This document shows, one piece after another, positions 19,494 to 28,429 of a DNA stretch of 39,008 bases. This DNA comes from a virus. The translations under genes were made by a program, and so were the position numbers. The notes beneath the pieces were generated by a model. The model was given only the letters and a program-made list of their open reading frames with translations, ran no database searches and had not been told where the DNA came from. The DNA lies in the IMG/VR virus record IMGVR_UViG_3300044961_000305, positions 1 to 39,008 of that record, one strand, 5' to 3'. How positions within the stretch are numbered: the first letter of the stretch is position 1; each line of letters starts with the position of its first letter.

Positions 19494-19784
19494 TTGGGCA
19501 TTTTGGGAAAACTGGCGCAGTTGTTTGGCATCGAGCGCAAGACGGCATCGGAGGCCATTGTGGCTTCCGCGGCCGCCTCGCCGGATTTAACGTTGGCTGA
19601 GATGAACGTGTTACGCCGCCGCCGGATGCTGGAAGGCGCGCGGCGGAGATTGGCTAAGGCCCAGGCCCAGGTTGATGGTGGTGACCGGAGCGCCGTGGCG
19701 GTGCTGAAGCGCTGGCAGCACAGGGTGGAGCAGCACGAAATGTTATTGGAAATGGCGAAGCGGAGCTTGCCCCATGGCCATTGA
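19494..19784 (+). CDS. Unknown 96-aa helical protein (TTG start)
   Basis: The TTG at 19494 is chosen because AGGAGG lies 5 nt upstream. It reads GILGKLAQLFGIERKTASEA and then a long charged helix (LRRRRMLEGARRRLAKAQAQ) likely to form a coiled coil. It overlaps the next gene by 11 bp. It may be a structural or assembly factor. Confidence 0.6.
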   Translation: MGILGKLAQLFGIERKTASEAIVASAAASPDLTLAEMNVLRRRRMLEGARRRLAKAQAQVDGGDRSAVAVLKRWQHRVEQHEMLLEMAKRSLPHGH

Positions 19785-20016
19785 TACCAGGGCTAAGCGG
19801 GCATCGATGATGCAGTTTGGTCACCCCTTCATCGTGCACATGATCATCCCGGACGGCACTATTATCCAAGCTGACCGCCAGCACTTCCTGGCGCTTTATG
19901 CCGGGATTTTGGTAGATGCGCCGGTGATTGTGACGGTGCGCCGGCGGGTGGCGGGCATGATGGGCGGGATGTTGAGTTTTGCCCGAATGGGCTTTGTTCA
20001 GGACAAAGGATCGTGA
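19774..20016 (+). CDS. Unknown 80-aa protein
   Basis: Begins MAIDTRAKRASMMQFGHPFIVHMIIPDG, with a hydrophobic C-terminal half (PVIVTVRRRVAGMMGGMLSF). It overlaps the upstream gene by 11 bp and ends 1 bp before the portal start. Small proteins of this type directly precede podophage portals; function unknown. Confidence 0.6.
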   Translation: MAIDTRAKRASMMQFGHPFIVHMIIPDGTIIQADRQHFLALYAGILVDAPVIVTVRRRVAGMMGGMLSFARMGFVQDKGS

Positions 20017-20017
20017 C

Positions 20018-21658
20018 ATGGCGGATAGTATCGCGGATGACATTTTAAGGGATCAGTCCCAGTTGGCGACCGAGCGGGCCAATTGGGAGCCCCACTGGCG
20101 GGAATGCGCGCAATACGTTTTGCCGCGCCAGGATGAATTTTTTGGCAATATCCAACAGGGCAATAAGCGCACCGAGAAGCTGTTTGACAGCACCGCGCCG
20201 CTGGCGTTGGACCGTTTCGCGGCGGCCATGGAAGGTATGTTGATGCCGCGCACCCAGAAATGGCACCGGCTGCGGGCCAGCGATCCGGACCTGAATAAAA
20301 TCCCGGCGGTGCGGCGCTACTTTGATGAAGCCAATGACATTCTGTTTCAGTACCGCTATGCGCCCAAGGCCAACTTTGCGGGCCAGATCGGCGAAACAGT
20401 GGTGAGCCTGGGTGGGTTTGGCACGGGGTGTATCCTGGTGGACGAACTACCAGGCCAGGGGATTTATTACAAGTCCATCCACTTGGGCGAAATTTTCATC
20501 GCGGAAAACTATCGCGGCCTAGTGGATAAAGTGCATCGCAAATACCGCTACACGGCCCGCCAGGCGGCGCAAAAGTGGGGTGCTGAGCGGTTGCCGGACG
20601 ACATTAAGCGGGTGTTAAATTCCGAGCCTGAACGGAAGTTTGACTTTCTGCATTGCGTTAAGCCCAATGATGAGCGGATGCCGTCGCGGGCGGACTGGCG
20701 CGGCATGGAATATACCAGCTACACCGTCGCCATGGAAACCCGCCATCTGGTGAACAGCGGCGGCTATCGCACATTCCCGATGCCGGTGTCACGTTACCGC
20801 ACCAGCCCCAAGGAAACTTATGGCCGCAGCCCGGCCATGGACGCCCTGCCTGGTACCAAGATGCTGAATGAGATGAAAAAGACGCTGCTGCGGGCGGCCC
20901 ACAAAATGGTGGACCCGCCGTTGCTGCTGCATGATGACGGGGTGATCAACCGGCTGCGGCTGGTGCCCAATGGGCTGAACGTGGGCGGTGTGGATGGCGC
21001 CGGGCGTCAGATGATCCAGCCGCTGCAAACCAATGGCCGCATCGACTATGGCGTCAATATGCTGGAGGCGGAACAGCGGACCATCAATGACACCTTTCTG
21101 GTGACGCTGTTTCAAATCCTGGTGAACACCCCGGAAATGACCGCCACCGAAGTTTTGGAGCGGGCCAAGGAAAAGGGCTGGCTGCTGGCGCCCACCATGG
21201 GACGGCAGCAAAGTGAGTTGTTGGGGCCAATCATAGAACGCGAGTTGGATATTCTATCGTCGGCGGGGATACTGCCGCCGATGCCGGGCGAGCTGCGCGA
21301 AGCGCAAGGGGATTACAGCATCGAATATGACAGCCCGCTGAACCGGGCGCAGCGGGCCGAAGAAGCGGCAGGTTTTTTCCGCACCATCGAAGGCTTGACG
21401 CCGCTGGCGTCGCTGAACCCGGACTATGCCAACGCGCTGATGAAAAAGTTCAACCCGGATGCGGTGGTAGATATGTTGGTGGATGTGAACGGTGTGCCGC
21501 AGAAGCTGCTCTATACGCCGGATGAACGTGCCGCGCTGGAAGAGCAGGAGGAAGCCCAAGCCGGCATGCAGGCGCTGCTGGCGGCGGCGCCGGTGGTGGC
21601 CAAATCGGCCAAGGATTTGGCGGCGGCCGAAGTTCAGGCGGGGGCGGCGCGTGTTTGA
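20018..21658 (+). CDS. Portal (head-to-tail connector) protein
   Basis: A 546-residue protein of the podovirus head-tail connector family (PF12236 type). The N-terminus ADDILRDQSQLATERANWEPHW, RECAQYVLPRQDEFFG and the block RLRASDPDLNKIPAVRRYFD are typical. The ATG at 20018 follows AAAGGA with 7-nt spacing; an earlier in-frame ATG at 19979 lies inside the upstream gene. Twelve copies form the ring through which DNA enters and leaves the capsid. The C-terminus is Ala-rich and helical, as expected for a barrel. It overlaps the next gene by 8 bp. Confidence 0.92.
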   Translation: MADSIADDILRDQSQLATERANWEPHWRECAQYVLPRQDEFFGNIQQGNKRTEKLFDSTAPLALDRFAAAMEGMLMPRTQKWHRLRASDPDLNKIPAVRRYFDEANDILFQYRYAPKANFAGQIGETVVSLGGFGTGCILVDELPGQGIYYKSIHLGEIFIAENYRGLVDKVHRKYRYTARQAAQKWGAERLPDDIKRVLNSEPERKFDFLHCVKPNDERMPSRADWRGMEYTSYTVAMETRHLVNSGGYRTFPMPVSRYRTSPKETYGRSPAMDALPGTKMLNEMKKTLLRAAHKMVDPPLLLHDDGVINRLRLVPNGLNVGGVDGAGRQMIQPLQTNGRIDYGVNMLEAEQRTINDTFLVTLFQILVNTPEMTATEVLERAKEKGWLLAPTMGRQQSELLGPIIERELDILSSAGILPPMPGELREAQGDYSIEYDSPLNRAQRAEEAAGFFRTIEGLTPLASLNPDYANALMKKFNPDAVVDMLVDVNGVPQKLLYTPDERAALEEQEEAQAGMQALLAAAPVVAKSAKDLAAAEVQAGAARV

Positions 21659-21947
21659 TAACAGCAAAATCGTTCAGGTCATCCGCCGCAAACGGCATTT
21701 GGGCCGCCGCCGCGCCTGGCGCCAGGTGCTGCTGGATGACAAGGGGGCGCTTTCCGCCGCCGGCCGGGACGCGTTGGCCCATTTGCGGACCTTATGCTAC
21801 GTCCACAAAACAAGCTTTGTGCCGGGGGATCCCACCACCACGGCCTTTAACGAGGGCCGCCGCGACGTGTGGAACCAGATCGTGGGTTACTTAAACTTGA
21901 CGGACCAGGAAATCATTCAATTAACGGAGGATTACGATGACGATTGA
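21651..21947 (+). CDS. Bbp19-like protein
   Basis: A 98-residue protein with a GTG start at 21651. The centre reads GRDALAHLRTLCYVHKTSFV, PGDPTTTAFNEGRRDVWNQI, VGYLNL, which fits the family named after Bordetella phage BPP-1 Bbp19. It lies between portal and scaffold as in BPP-1. Function is not established to my knowledge; a capsid assembly role fits the position. Confidence 0.75.
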   Translation: MFDNSKIVQVIRRKRHLGRRRAWRQVLLDDKGALSAAGRDALAHLRTLCYVHKTSFVPGDPTTTAFNEGRRDVWNQIVGYLNLTDQEIIQLTEDYDDD

Positions 21948-22797
21948 CACTGCAACTGCCGCCGCGCCCGGCGGCCAGGCTGCCGCCACGGCAACACCGC
22001 CCGCGGCTGATCCCGCCGCCGCGCCGCCTGCGGCTGCCGCCCCGGCCCAGGCGGATGCCGCGCCGGAATGGATGAGCGGCTTGCCCGACGCGCTGAAGGG
22101 TGAGGCCACCTTGAAGTTGTTCAAGGACGTGCCGACGCTGGCGCAATCATACCTGGAAACCCGCAAGGTGATCGGCCATGACAAGCTGCCGCTGCCAAAG
22201 GACGACGACGACAAGGCGGGCTGGGAACGTGTTTACAACACCCTGGGCAGGCCGGAAACGGCGGACAAGTATGACCTGCCCGTGGCTGAGGGCGACGACC
22301 CTAAGTTCATGGACAATTTCAAGGCGGCAGCGCACGGCGCTGGGCTGTCGCAAAAACAGGCCAAGGGCCTGGTGGAATGGGTTAATCAGCAGTGGAAGGA
22401 GATGGCCACGGCGGACCAGGCCGCCCGCACCGCCAAACTGACCCAGGAACAATCGGCCCTGAAAGCCGAATGGGGCGCGGCCTATGACGCCAACGACGCC
22501 ATCGCCGGCAAGGCGGCCGTGCGGTTCGGTATGACGGACGAGCATTTCAAGGCGTTCCGGGAAGCTATGGGCTTTGCGGCGGCCATGAAGTTTTTGCACA
22601 CCATCGGCATCGCCATCGGCGAAGATCAATTCACCCATGGAGAGAAAGCGCCAGTAGCCATGACCCCGGCTGCCGCCCAAGAGAAAATCGACGCGCTGAA
22701 AAAAGACGCTGAATTTTCGGCCAAATTGCGCAAGGGCGACGTGGCGGCCCGCAAAGAATGGGACGAGCTGCACCAATGGGCGGTGGCGGGCACCTGA
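21937..22797 (+). CDS. Scaffold / capsid assembly protein
   Basis: A 286-residue protein with an Ala/Pro-rich, disordered N-terminus (residues 1-40), a helical body (LAQSYLETRKVIGHDKLPLP, NFKAAAHGAGLSQKQAKGLV) and a charged helical C-terminus typical of scaffolds that bind the capsid protein. GGAGG with 6-nt spacing precedes the ATG. It should guide prohead assembly and leave before packaging. A strong terminator follows it. Confidence 0.85.
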   Translation: MTIDTATAAAPGGQAAATATPPAADPAAAPPAAAAPAQADAAPEWMSGLPDALKGEATLKLFKDVPTLAQSYLETRKVIGHDKLPLPKDDDDKAGWERVYNTLGRPETADKYDLPVAEGDDPKFMDNFKAAAHGAGLSQKQAKGLVEWVNQQWKEMATADQAARTAKLTQEQSALKAEWGAAYDANDAIAGKAAVRFGMTDEHFKAFREAMGFAAAMKFLHTIGIAIGEDQFTHGEKAPVAMTPAAAQEKIDALKKDAEFSAKLRKGDVAARKEWDELHQWAVAGT

Positions 22798-22820
22798 TCC
22801 GGTTTCCTTCTAGCCCCTTG

Positions 22821-22850
22821 ACGGCCGGGTGATGCCCCGGCCGTTTTTTT
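22821..22850 (+). terminator. Rho-independent terminator before the capsid gene
   Basis: A 9-bp perfect stem ACGGCCGGG (22821-22829) and CCCGGCCGT (22836-22844) with a 6-nt loop, ending in seven Ts (22844-22850). It separates the scaffold transcript from the capsid transcript. Confidence 0.92.
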
Positions 22851-22852
22851 TA

Positions 22853-22893
22853 TTGACAACAGCTTGCTTTTATATCCAGGGCGGTGATAGGAT
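22853..22893 (+). promoter_or_regulatory. Possible capsid-gene promoter
   Basis: TTGACA (22853-22858) directly follows the terminator but has no good -10 at 17 nt. TTGCTT (22864-22869) with TAGGAT (22888-22893) at 18 nt is a second possibility. The 5' leader of the capsid gene, to 23055, is about 160 nt and contains no gene. The position argues for a promoter; the exact one is uncertain. Confidence 0.4.
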
Positions 22894-23055
22894 TCTGCCG
22901 TCAATTTCGGACAATCAGCCGCCATTAGCGCGGTGGACCCGATGCAAGGCGGGAAAGCACCGCCGGCGACGCGGCCGTAAAACGTCAGAACGCGGACCGG
23001 ATATTCCGACAATCCCTTCGATTTTGGTTTCAACCTTAATCCGAGGGACACATCC

Positions 23056-23949
23056 ATGTCGGAAAACCTTGTTAATCTTTATAAAAAACAATTCGCTTCC
23101 AACATTGATTTGGAAGTGCAACGTCATTCCGTGCTGCAAGATACCGTCACGACGGACATGCACCAGGGCGAGCGGGCGTCACCCGTGGACCGCATCGGCA
23201 CCGTGGTGATGCAGCAAATCACCGGGCGCGGCAATCCCATTACCCACCAGCATCCCACGGCCGTGCGCCGCTGGGTGGTGCCAACGGCTTGGGACGGGTC
23301 CAGCCTGGTTGATAGCTTTGACCGGTTGAAAGTGATGACCGATCCGCAATCGGCCATGGTGCAAAGTTTTGCGCTGGCCAAGGGCCGCAAATGGGATGAC
23401 CTGATCATCGAGGCGTTCTTTGCCGCTGCCGCCACCGGGGTGGATGGCAACAGCACCACGAATTTTCTGTCGGGCAACGTGGTGAGCGTGTCGGAAGGCG
23501 CGGCGGCGGCGGTTGGCTTGACCGTGCCGAAGCTGCGGAAAGCCAAGAAAATCCTGATGGCCCACAACGTTAATCTGGACATTGAAGACCTTTATTGTGT
23601 TGTCACCGCCGAACAGCATGACGACCTGCTGGCGGAAGCCCAGGTCATCAGCACCGATTTCAATGACCGGCCCGTTCTGGTGGATGGCAAGATCACGCAG
23701 TTTTTGGGCATCAAGTTCAAACACTGCGAAGGCTTGCAGACCGGCACTGATGACGCCGCCGGTACATCCCGCGCCGTGCCGGTTTACAGCAAATTCGGGA
23801 TGCATCTGGGCAAGTGGAACGACCCGGAACCGGCGGTGGATCAGCGGATCGACCTGCAGGGTCGCCCTTGGCAGGTCTACCAGCAGATGATGGGCGGCGC
23901 CACGCGCACGGACGAAAAACGGGTGGTCAGGATTTGGTGCCGCGAATAG
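23056..23949 (+). CDS. Major capsid protein
   Basis: A 297-residue protein of the phage capsid family PF19821 type. The N-terminus SENLVNLYKKQFASNIDLEV, QRHSVLQDTV and the block SLVDSFDRLKVMTDPQSAMV, QSFALAKGRKWDDLIIEAF are typical. The start has GAGGG eight nt upstream. Its own leader and flanking terminators suggest separate, high expression. It should assemble with the scaffold around the portal into the icosahedral head. Confidence 0.9.
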   Translation: MSENLVNLYKKQFASNIDLEVQRHSVLQDTVTTDMHQGERASPVDRIGTVVMQQITGRGNPITHQHPTAVRRWVVPTAWDGSSLVDSFDRLKVMTDPQSAMVQSFALAKGRKWDDLIIEAFFAAAATGVDGNSTTNFLSGNVVSVSEGAAAAVGLTVPKLRKAKKILMAHNVNLDIEDLYCVVTAEQHDDLLAEAQVISTDFNDRPVLVDGKITQFLGIKFKHCEGLQTGTDDAAGTSRAVPVYSKFGMHLGKWNDPEPAVDQRIDLQGRPWQVYQQMMGGATRTDEKRVVRIWCRE

Positions 23950-23995
23950 GCGGCGGCCATCTGGTTTTGACATTTTTTCAACAGGAGAATGAACT

Positions 23996-24493
23996 ATGGC
24001 CGTAGAACATCGTAAATCCGGGCCGATCACCAGACGCGACGCAGGGACGATCAACAACAGCCGCCTGGTGGATGCGTTTGAGCGGTCCGCCGCCGGCACG
24101 GTGGAAACCGTTAATGCGGATAGCATCGGTTCCACATATCGCTTTTTCCAAGTTCCATCCACTGCCCGGGTCAGTCAGATTTTGTTGTGGGCGGACGACA
24201 TCGGCGCCACCACCGTGGCAGATTTTGGTCTGTACCGTACCACGGCGGATGGGGGCGCTGTGGTGGACGCGGACTTTTTTGCCTCGGCCGTGGTGCTGAA
24301 CGCCGGCCCGCTGAATGCCGTGGACATCACCCACGAAAGCGGCATTTTCAACATCGACGATGCGGAAATGGCCCTTTGGCAAGCCTTGAACCTGCCGGAA
24401 GACCCAAAGATTTTTTATGACGTGGCAGCGACGTTGACGGCGGCGGCGGATGCCGCCGGCACCATCACCCTGAAAGGTAGGTGGACGGCTTAA
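23996..24493 (+). CDS. Putative capsid decoration (cement) protein
   Basis: A 165-residue beta-rich protein (GSTYRFFQVPSTARVSQILL, ADFGLYRTTADGGAVVDADF) directly after the capsid gene with an AGGAG ribosome site. In BPP-1-like podophages a cement protein lies in this position. Sequence similarity to that protein is not evident to me, so the role comes from location and beta content. A terminator follows it, so it shares the capsid transcript. Confidence 0.65.
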   Translation: MAVEHRKSGPITRRDAGTINNSRLVDAFERSAAGTVETVNADSIGSTYRFFQVPSTARVSQILLWADDIGATTVADFGLYRTTADGGAVVDADFFASAVVLNAGPLNAVDITHESGIFNIDDAEMALWQALNLPEDPKIFYDVAATLTAAADAAGTITLKGRWTA

Positions 24494-24512
24494 CCGCTGT
24501 TCCGTGCCCCGG

Positions 24513-24552
24513 CGGACGGCAGTGGGGCTGCCGTCCGTCCCTTACTTTTTTT
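24513..24552 (+). terminator. Rho-independent terminator after decoration gene
   Basis: A 10-bp perfect stem CGGACGGCAG (24513-24522) and CTGCCGTCCG (24528-24537) with a 5-nt loop. The seven-T run follows after an 8-nt gap (24546-24552), so termination may be partial and allow read-through to the tail genes. Confidence 0.7.
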
Positions 24553-24566
24553 GAAGGAATAAACCC

Positions 24567-24791
24567 ATGGCAACACGGCGATATAAAACATCTGCGGGCG
24601 AAGATGACACCGGGGTGGTGGAAGAAGTCGGGGCGGCCACCAATTCCGACACGGTGGAATTAACGGTGGACCTGGCCACCACGCAAGTTGGTGACGGTGG
24701 CAGCACCCGCGCCATCACCCGGGATGAAGTGCTGGCGGGCATCGACCGCATCAAGCGGAAAATATTAAGCGGCAACTGGCCGCCGGCGTAG
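24567..24791 (+). CDS. Unknown 74-aa virion-block protein
   Basis: GAAGGA with 8-nt spacing precedes the ATG. It reads MATRRYKTSAGEDDTGVVEEVG and ends with ITRDEVLAGIDRIKRKILSG. Small proteins of similar type lie between the capsid module and tail tubular A in podophages. Function unknown. Confidence 0.6.
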   Translation: MATRRYKTSAGEDDTGVVEEVGAATNSDTVELTVDLATTQVGDGGSTRAITRDEVLAGIDRIKRKILSGNWPPA

Positions 24792-24808
24792 CAGTAAGGG
24801 GCCGGCCT

Positions 24809-25375
24809 GTGGCGTCTGTTACCAGCATTTGCAATCTGGCGCTGGCCAAGGTGGGGCAGGCCAACAAGATCATCAGCATTGATGAAAACAGTAAGGCTGC
24901 CCGCGCCCTGAACACCGTTTATGAAACGGTGCGGGATCAGTGTTTGCGGGATCATCCCTGGAATTTTGCCACGGCGCGGGCGCAATTGGCCGCCGATGTG
25001 GACAGCCCCGCCTGGGGCTTTACTTATGCCTATACCCTGCCGGCGGATTTTTTGCGGCTGCTGGAAATCAGCGATGTCCAATCCCAGGACTATCTGGTGG
25101 AAGGCGGTAAGGTGCTGACCGACGCCACCGGCCCGCTCAATCTCCGCTATATCCAGCGGGTGACAGACCCGAACCGCTACGATGCACTGTTCATCACCAT
25201 GTTCGCCACGCTGTTGGCGGCGACGGTGAGTTACGAGCTGACCCAATCAAAAAGCCTGAAGGATGGACTGTTCGAGGAATATCAAGCCTGGCGGTTGAGC
25301 GGCAAGAACATCGACGGCCAGGAAAACCCGCCGGAACTACTGCAGGACAATAGTTGGCTGGATGCCCGCCGATGA
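24809..25375 (+). CDS. Tail tubular protein A-like
   Basis: A 188-residue protein, GTG start. ASVTSICNLALAKVGQANKI, ALNTVYETVRDQCLRDHPWN and FATARAQLA are hallmark patterns of the T7 gp11/tail tubular A family (adaptor that docks under the portal). It should form the dodecameric ring between portal and nozzle. Its stop overlaps the next ATG. Confidence 0.9.
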   Translation: MASVTSICNLALAKVGQANKIISIDENSKAARALNTVYETVRDQCLRDHPWNFATARAQLAADVDSPAWGFTYAYTLPADFLRLLEISDVQSQDYLVEGGKVLTDATGPLNLRYIQRVTDPNRYDALFITMFATLLAATVSYELTQSKSLKDGLFEEYQAWRLSGKNIDGQENPPELLQDNSWLDARR

Positions 25376-27579
25376 GTCGCGCCAGCCCCATTCAAACCAG
25401 TTTCAACGCCGGCGAATTATCCCGCCGCATGGATGGGCGGATTGATTTCGAACGCTACCGCGCTGGCTGCCGGTCGCTGTTGAATGTGGTGCCGCTGTTG
25501 CAAGGCCCGGCCTGTAAACGGTCGGGCAGCCGATTCGTGGCGGCAGCCAAGTTCGGCTCAAAAACCACCCGACTGGTGCCGTTCGAGTTCAATGTGACAC
25601 AAGCCTACATCATCGAAATGGGCGACCAGTATTTCCGCTTTTTCACCAACAACGGCCGGATTGAGACGGCGCCAGATACCGCATATGAAGTGAGCCACCC
25701 CTTTCTGGAAGCCCAATTGACGGATGTTGATTACACGCAGAGCGCTGACGTTTTATATTTGGCGCACGGCAGCCATCAGCAGCGCAAATTATCCCGCACT
25801 TCGGCTACCACCTTTGCCCTTTCGGTAATCGCTCTGAAGGGCGGGCCATTCAAGAAGGAAAATGCCGCTGAAGCCGTTACTGTGTACGCCAGCGCCGCCA
25901 CCGGCAACGGGATTACCCTGACAGCGTCGAGTGCGATCTTTCAGGCGGGCCACGTGGGCGCGCTGTTCTATATTGCTCAGAAAGACTTCAAAAGCGTCAA
26001 GGCGTGGGAGCCGGACAAGACCATCGCGGTGAACAATCTGCGCCGATCTGACGGCAAAGTGTATAAAGCCACCGCCATCGGCGCGGGCGCCAAGACCGGC
26101 ACCGTGCAGCCCACCCACACCAAGGGCGAGGCGATTGACGGTGACGACGGTGTGACGTGGGCCTTTCAGCACGCCGGCTTTGGCATTGTGCGCATCACCG
26201 GCTACACTTCTGGCACCGTGGTGACGGCAGACGTAGAAACGCAACTGCCGGAAAGCGTGGTGGGTGGATCAAACACCACGCACCGCTGGGCGCATGCGGC
26301 CTTTTCCGATGTGGAAGGCTGGCCCACGTGCGTGGCCATTCACCAGGAACGGTTGTGGTTTGCCAAGGACGCCACGGTGTATGGGTCTGTGGTGGGCGAT
26401 TATGAAAACTTCGCGGCGCGGGATGCGGGTGGCGTGCTGGCGGCGGACCAGGCCATTACCTGGACCTTGGGCGGCCGCCGGGTGGACCTGATCCAATGGC
26501 TGGAAGCTGATCGGGAATTGTTGATCGGCACCGCCGGGGGGGAGGTGGCGTTGGGCCCGGCAGCCAACAGCGAGGGCTTGTCGCCGTTCAATATCAAGTC
26601 GCCGCCGCAATCCACTTACGGTTCCCGCAAAACCCGCCCGGCGCAGATCGGCGCCAAGGTGATGTTTATTCAGCGGGCCGGGCGCAAGGTGCTGGAAACC
26701 GGCTATGACTTCAATGAAGACCGTTATGTGCCGAATGACATGACCATTTTGGCGACCCACCTGACGGCCAGCGGCCTCCTCGAGCTGGCGTATCAGCAAA
26801 ATCCAGACAACGTTTTATGGTCAGTGCGCGCTGACGGCGTGCTGTTGTCGGCCACTTACAGCAACGAACAGAACGTGCGCGCCTGGGCGCCGCACGTTCT
26901 GGCGGGGCGAAGCGCGGCGGTGAAGTCCGTGGCGTGCATTCCCGATCCTGATGGCGATCTGGATCAACCCTGGCTGATCGTCCGGCGCACGATCAACGGG
27001 GCGACGGTGCAGTTCGTCGAATACCTGGCGCCGCTGTGGGCGGAAGGCGACGTGGTGACCGACGCCTTTTTTGTGGACGCCGGGGCCACCTATGACGGCG
27101 CGCCGGCGACGGTGATTTCCGGCCTGGATTATCTGGAAGGGGAAACGGTGGCGGTGCTGGCGGATGGCGCCGCCCACCCCGACAAAGTGGTCAGTGGCGG
27201 CCAGATCACCCTGGACCGATCGGCGTCCAAGGTACATGTGGGATTATTTTTTCCAGCGCATGTGCAAATCATGCGGCTGGAAGCGGGCGGGGACACGGGG
27301 CCTGCCCAAGGCAAGATCAAGCGCATCCATGAGATGGTGTTGCGCTTCCTGGACACGCTGGGCGTGGAAGCCGGGCCGGACGAAGATCACCTGGATGAAA
27401 TCCTGTTCCGATCCAGCGCCGACGCCATGGATGCGCCGCCGGCGCTGTTCAGTGGTGACGTGGAAATGGGCTGGCCCGGCGATTACGATACCGACGGCTA
27501 TGTCATGGTGAAAAGCGTGCAGCCCTTGCCAATGACGCTGTTGGCGGTGATGCCGCGGCTGGTCACGGCGGAGGGCTAG
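25372..27579 (+). CDS. Tail tubular protein B-like (nozzle)
   Basis: A 735-residue protein. The ATG at 25372 (MSRASPIQTSFNAGELSRRM) overlaps the previous stop and is preferred over a start at 25354. The N-terminal QTSFNAGELS motif and the following LNVVPLLQGPACKRSGSRFV are typical of T7 gp12-like nozzle proteins. The length is near that of the family. It forms the tail tip and binds the spike or fibres. Confidence 0.9.
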   Translation: MSRASPIQTSFNAGELSRRMDGRIDFERYRAGCRSLLNVVPLLQGPACKRSGSRFVAAAKFGSKTTRLVPFEFNVTQAYIIEMGDQYFRFFTNNGRIETAPDTAYEVSHPFLEAQLTDVDYTQSADVLYLAHGSHQQRKLSRTSATTFALSVIALKGGPFKKENAAEAVTVYASAATGNGITLTASSAIFQAGHVGALFYIAQKDFKSVKAWEPDKTIAVNNLRRSDGKVYKATAIGAGAKTGTVQPTHTKGEAIDGDDGVTWAFQHAGFGIVRITGYTSGTVVTADVETQLPESVVGGSNTTHRWAHAAFSDVEGWPTCVAIHQERLWFAKDATVYGSVVGDYENFAARDAGGVLAADQAITWTLGGRRVDLIQWLEADRELLIGTAGGEVALGPAANSEGLSPFNIKSPPQSTYGSRKTRPAQIGAKVMFIQRAGRKVLETGYDFNEDRYVPNDMTILATHLTASGLLELAYQQNPDNVLWSVRADGVLLSATYSNEQNVRAWAPHVLAGRSAAVKSVACIPDPDGDLDQPWLIVRRTINGATVQFVEYLAPLWAEGDVVTDAFFVDAGATYDGAPATVISGLDYLEGETVAVLADGAAHPDKVVSGGQITLDRSASKVHVGLFFPAHVQIMRLEAGGDTGPAQGKIKRIHEMVLRFLDTLGVEAGPDEDHLDEILFRSSADAMDAPPALFSGDVEMGWPGDYDTDGYVMVKSVQPLPMTLLAVMPRLVTAEG

Positions 27580-27580
27580 C

Positions 27581-28006
27581 ATGCAAATCCTGCCGATGGA
27601 ACCTATGGATTTAACAACCTTTCCGATCCAGGCCATCCAACACGCGGATATTCCTGACACCTTGGCGGTGCACGGGGAAAGACTGGTGACCGCCGGCGAC
27701 GCCTGGACGGCGCGGGTGGGCAGCCGAATAATTTGCTGCGCCGGACTGGTGGATCTGGATGATGGCCGCGCCTTGGTGTGGGCATTTCTGGCGGCAGACT
27801 GCGGCAGGTATTTAACCGCCATCACGCGGGAGGTGCGGGCGTATTTGGATGAGGTGCCTTTCCGGCGGATTGAAACGCTGGTGCGTAGCGATTTCAAGGC
27901 TGGCTGGCGCTGGGCGCATTTGCTGGGCTTCCAATACGAAGGCACGCTGCGCGCTTTTTGGCCGGATGGCCGCGACGCGGATTTGTTTGCTCGGATTAAA
28001 AGATGA
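27581..28006 (+). CDS. GNAT-like internal virion protein (T7 gp13-like)
   Basis: A 141-residue protein with an acetyltransferase-like pattern: a beta strand RVGSRIICCAGLVDL, then a helix and RIETLVRSDFKAGWRWAHLLGF, QYEGTLRAFWPDG. In T7-type phages the gp13/internal virion protein A gene lies here and has a GNAT-like fold. GGAGGG with 6-nt spacing precedes the ATG. Catalytic activity is doubtful; a virion assembly role fits better. Confidence 0.72.
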   Translation: MQILPMEPMDLTTFPIQAIQHADIPDTLAVHGERLVTAGDAWTARVGSRIICCAGLVDLDDGRALVWAFLAADCGRYLTAITREVRAYLDEVPFRRIETLVRSDFKAGWRWAHLLGFQYEGTLRAFWPDGRDADLFARIKR

Positions 28007-28019
28007 ATGGGATCAACCG

Positions 28020-28424
28020 ATGAGCGGCGGCATCGAGGCTATTGGTAAGCTTCAGGCGGGCCGCGCCGCCTACAAATCCGGTCTGTACAATGCGGCCGTC
28101 GCGGAAGATCAGGCCAACCTGGAAATCCTGTCGGCGGGTGCGCGGGAAGCCGCCATCCGCCGCTCAGCGCGGCGATTACAGGGCCAGCAATTGACGGCGC
28201 TGGCCGCCAGCGGGGGCGATATTTCCAGCGGATCGGCCCTGGATGTGTTGAAGGACAGCGCCGTGGAAGCGGAACTGGATGCGCTGACGGCCCGGTATGA
28301 AGGGCAATTGCAGGCGCGCAGCCAACGTCAGGGCGCAAAGCTCGCCCGCATGCAGGGCAAGCAGGCGCGCACCGCCAGCTACTTTTCGGCGGCGTCATCG
28401 ATGTTAAGCTTTTTGGAAAAATAG
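28020..28424 (+). CDS. Internal virion protein (T7 gp14-like)
   Basis: A 134-residue helical protein. RRSARRLQGQQLTALAASGG, DISSGSALDVLKDSAVEAEL, DALTARYEGQL follow the pattern of podophage internal virion protein B (an R-G-x-x-A-ASG-x-D-x-x-SGSA-x-x-V motif). The usual longer N-terminus is shortened. The ATG at 28020 starts 11 nt after the preceding stop. It is probably ejected with DNA and helps form the channel in the envelope. Confidence 0.75.
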   Translation: MSGGIEAIGKLQAGRAAYKSGLYNAAVAEDQANLEILSAGAREAAIRRSARRLQGQQLTALAASGGDISSGSALDVLKDSAVEAELDALTARYEGQLQARSQRQGAKLARMQGKQARTASYFSAASSMLSFLEK

Positions 28425-28429
28425 AGCCA

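Noticed and set aside
23179-24162. 327-codon - strand ORF opposite the capsid gene
   Set aside because: It is the antisense shadow of the major capsid gene.
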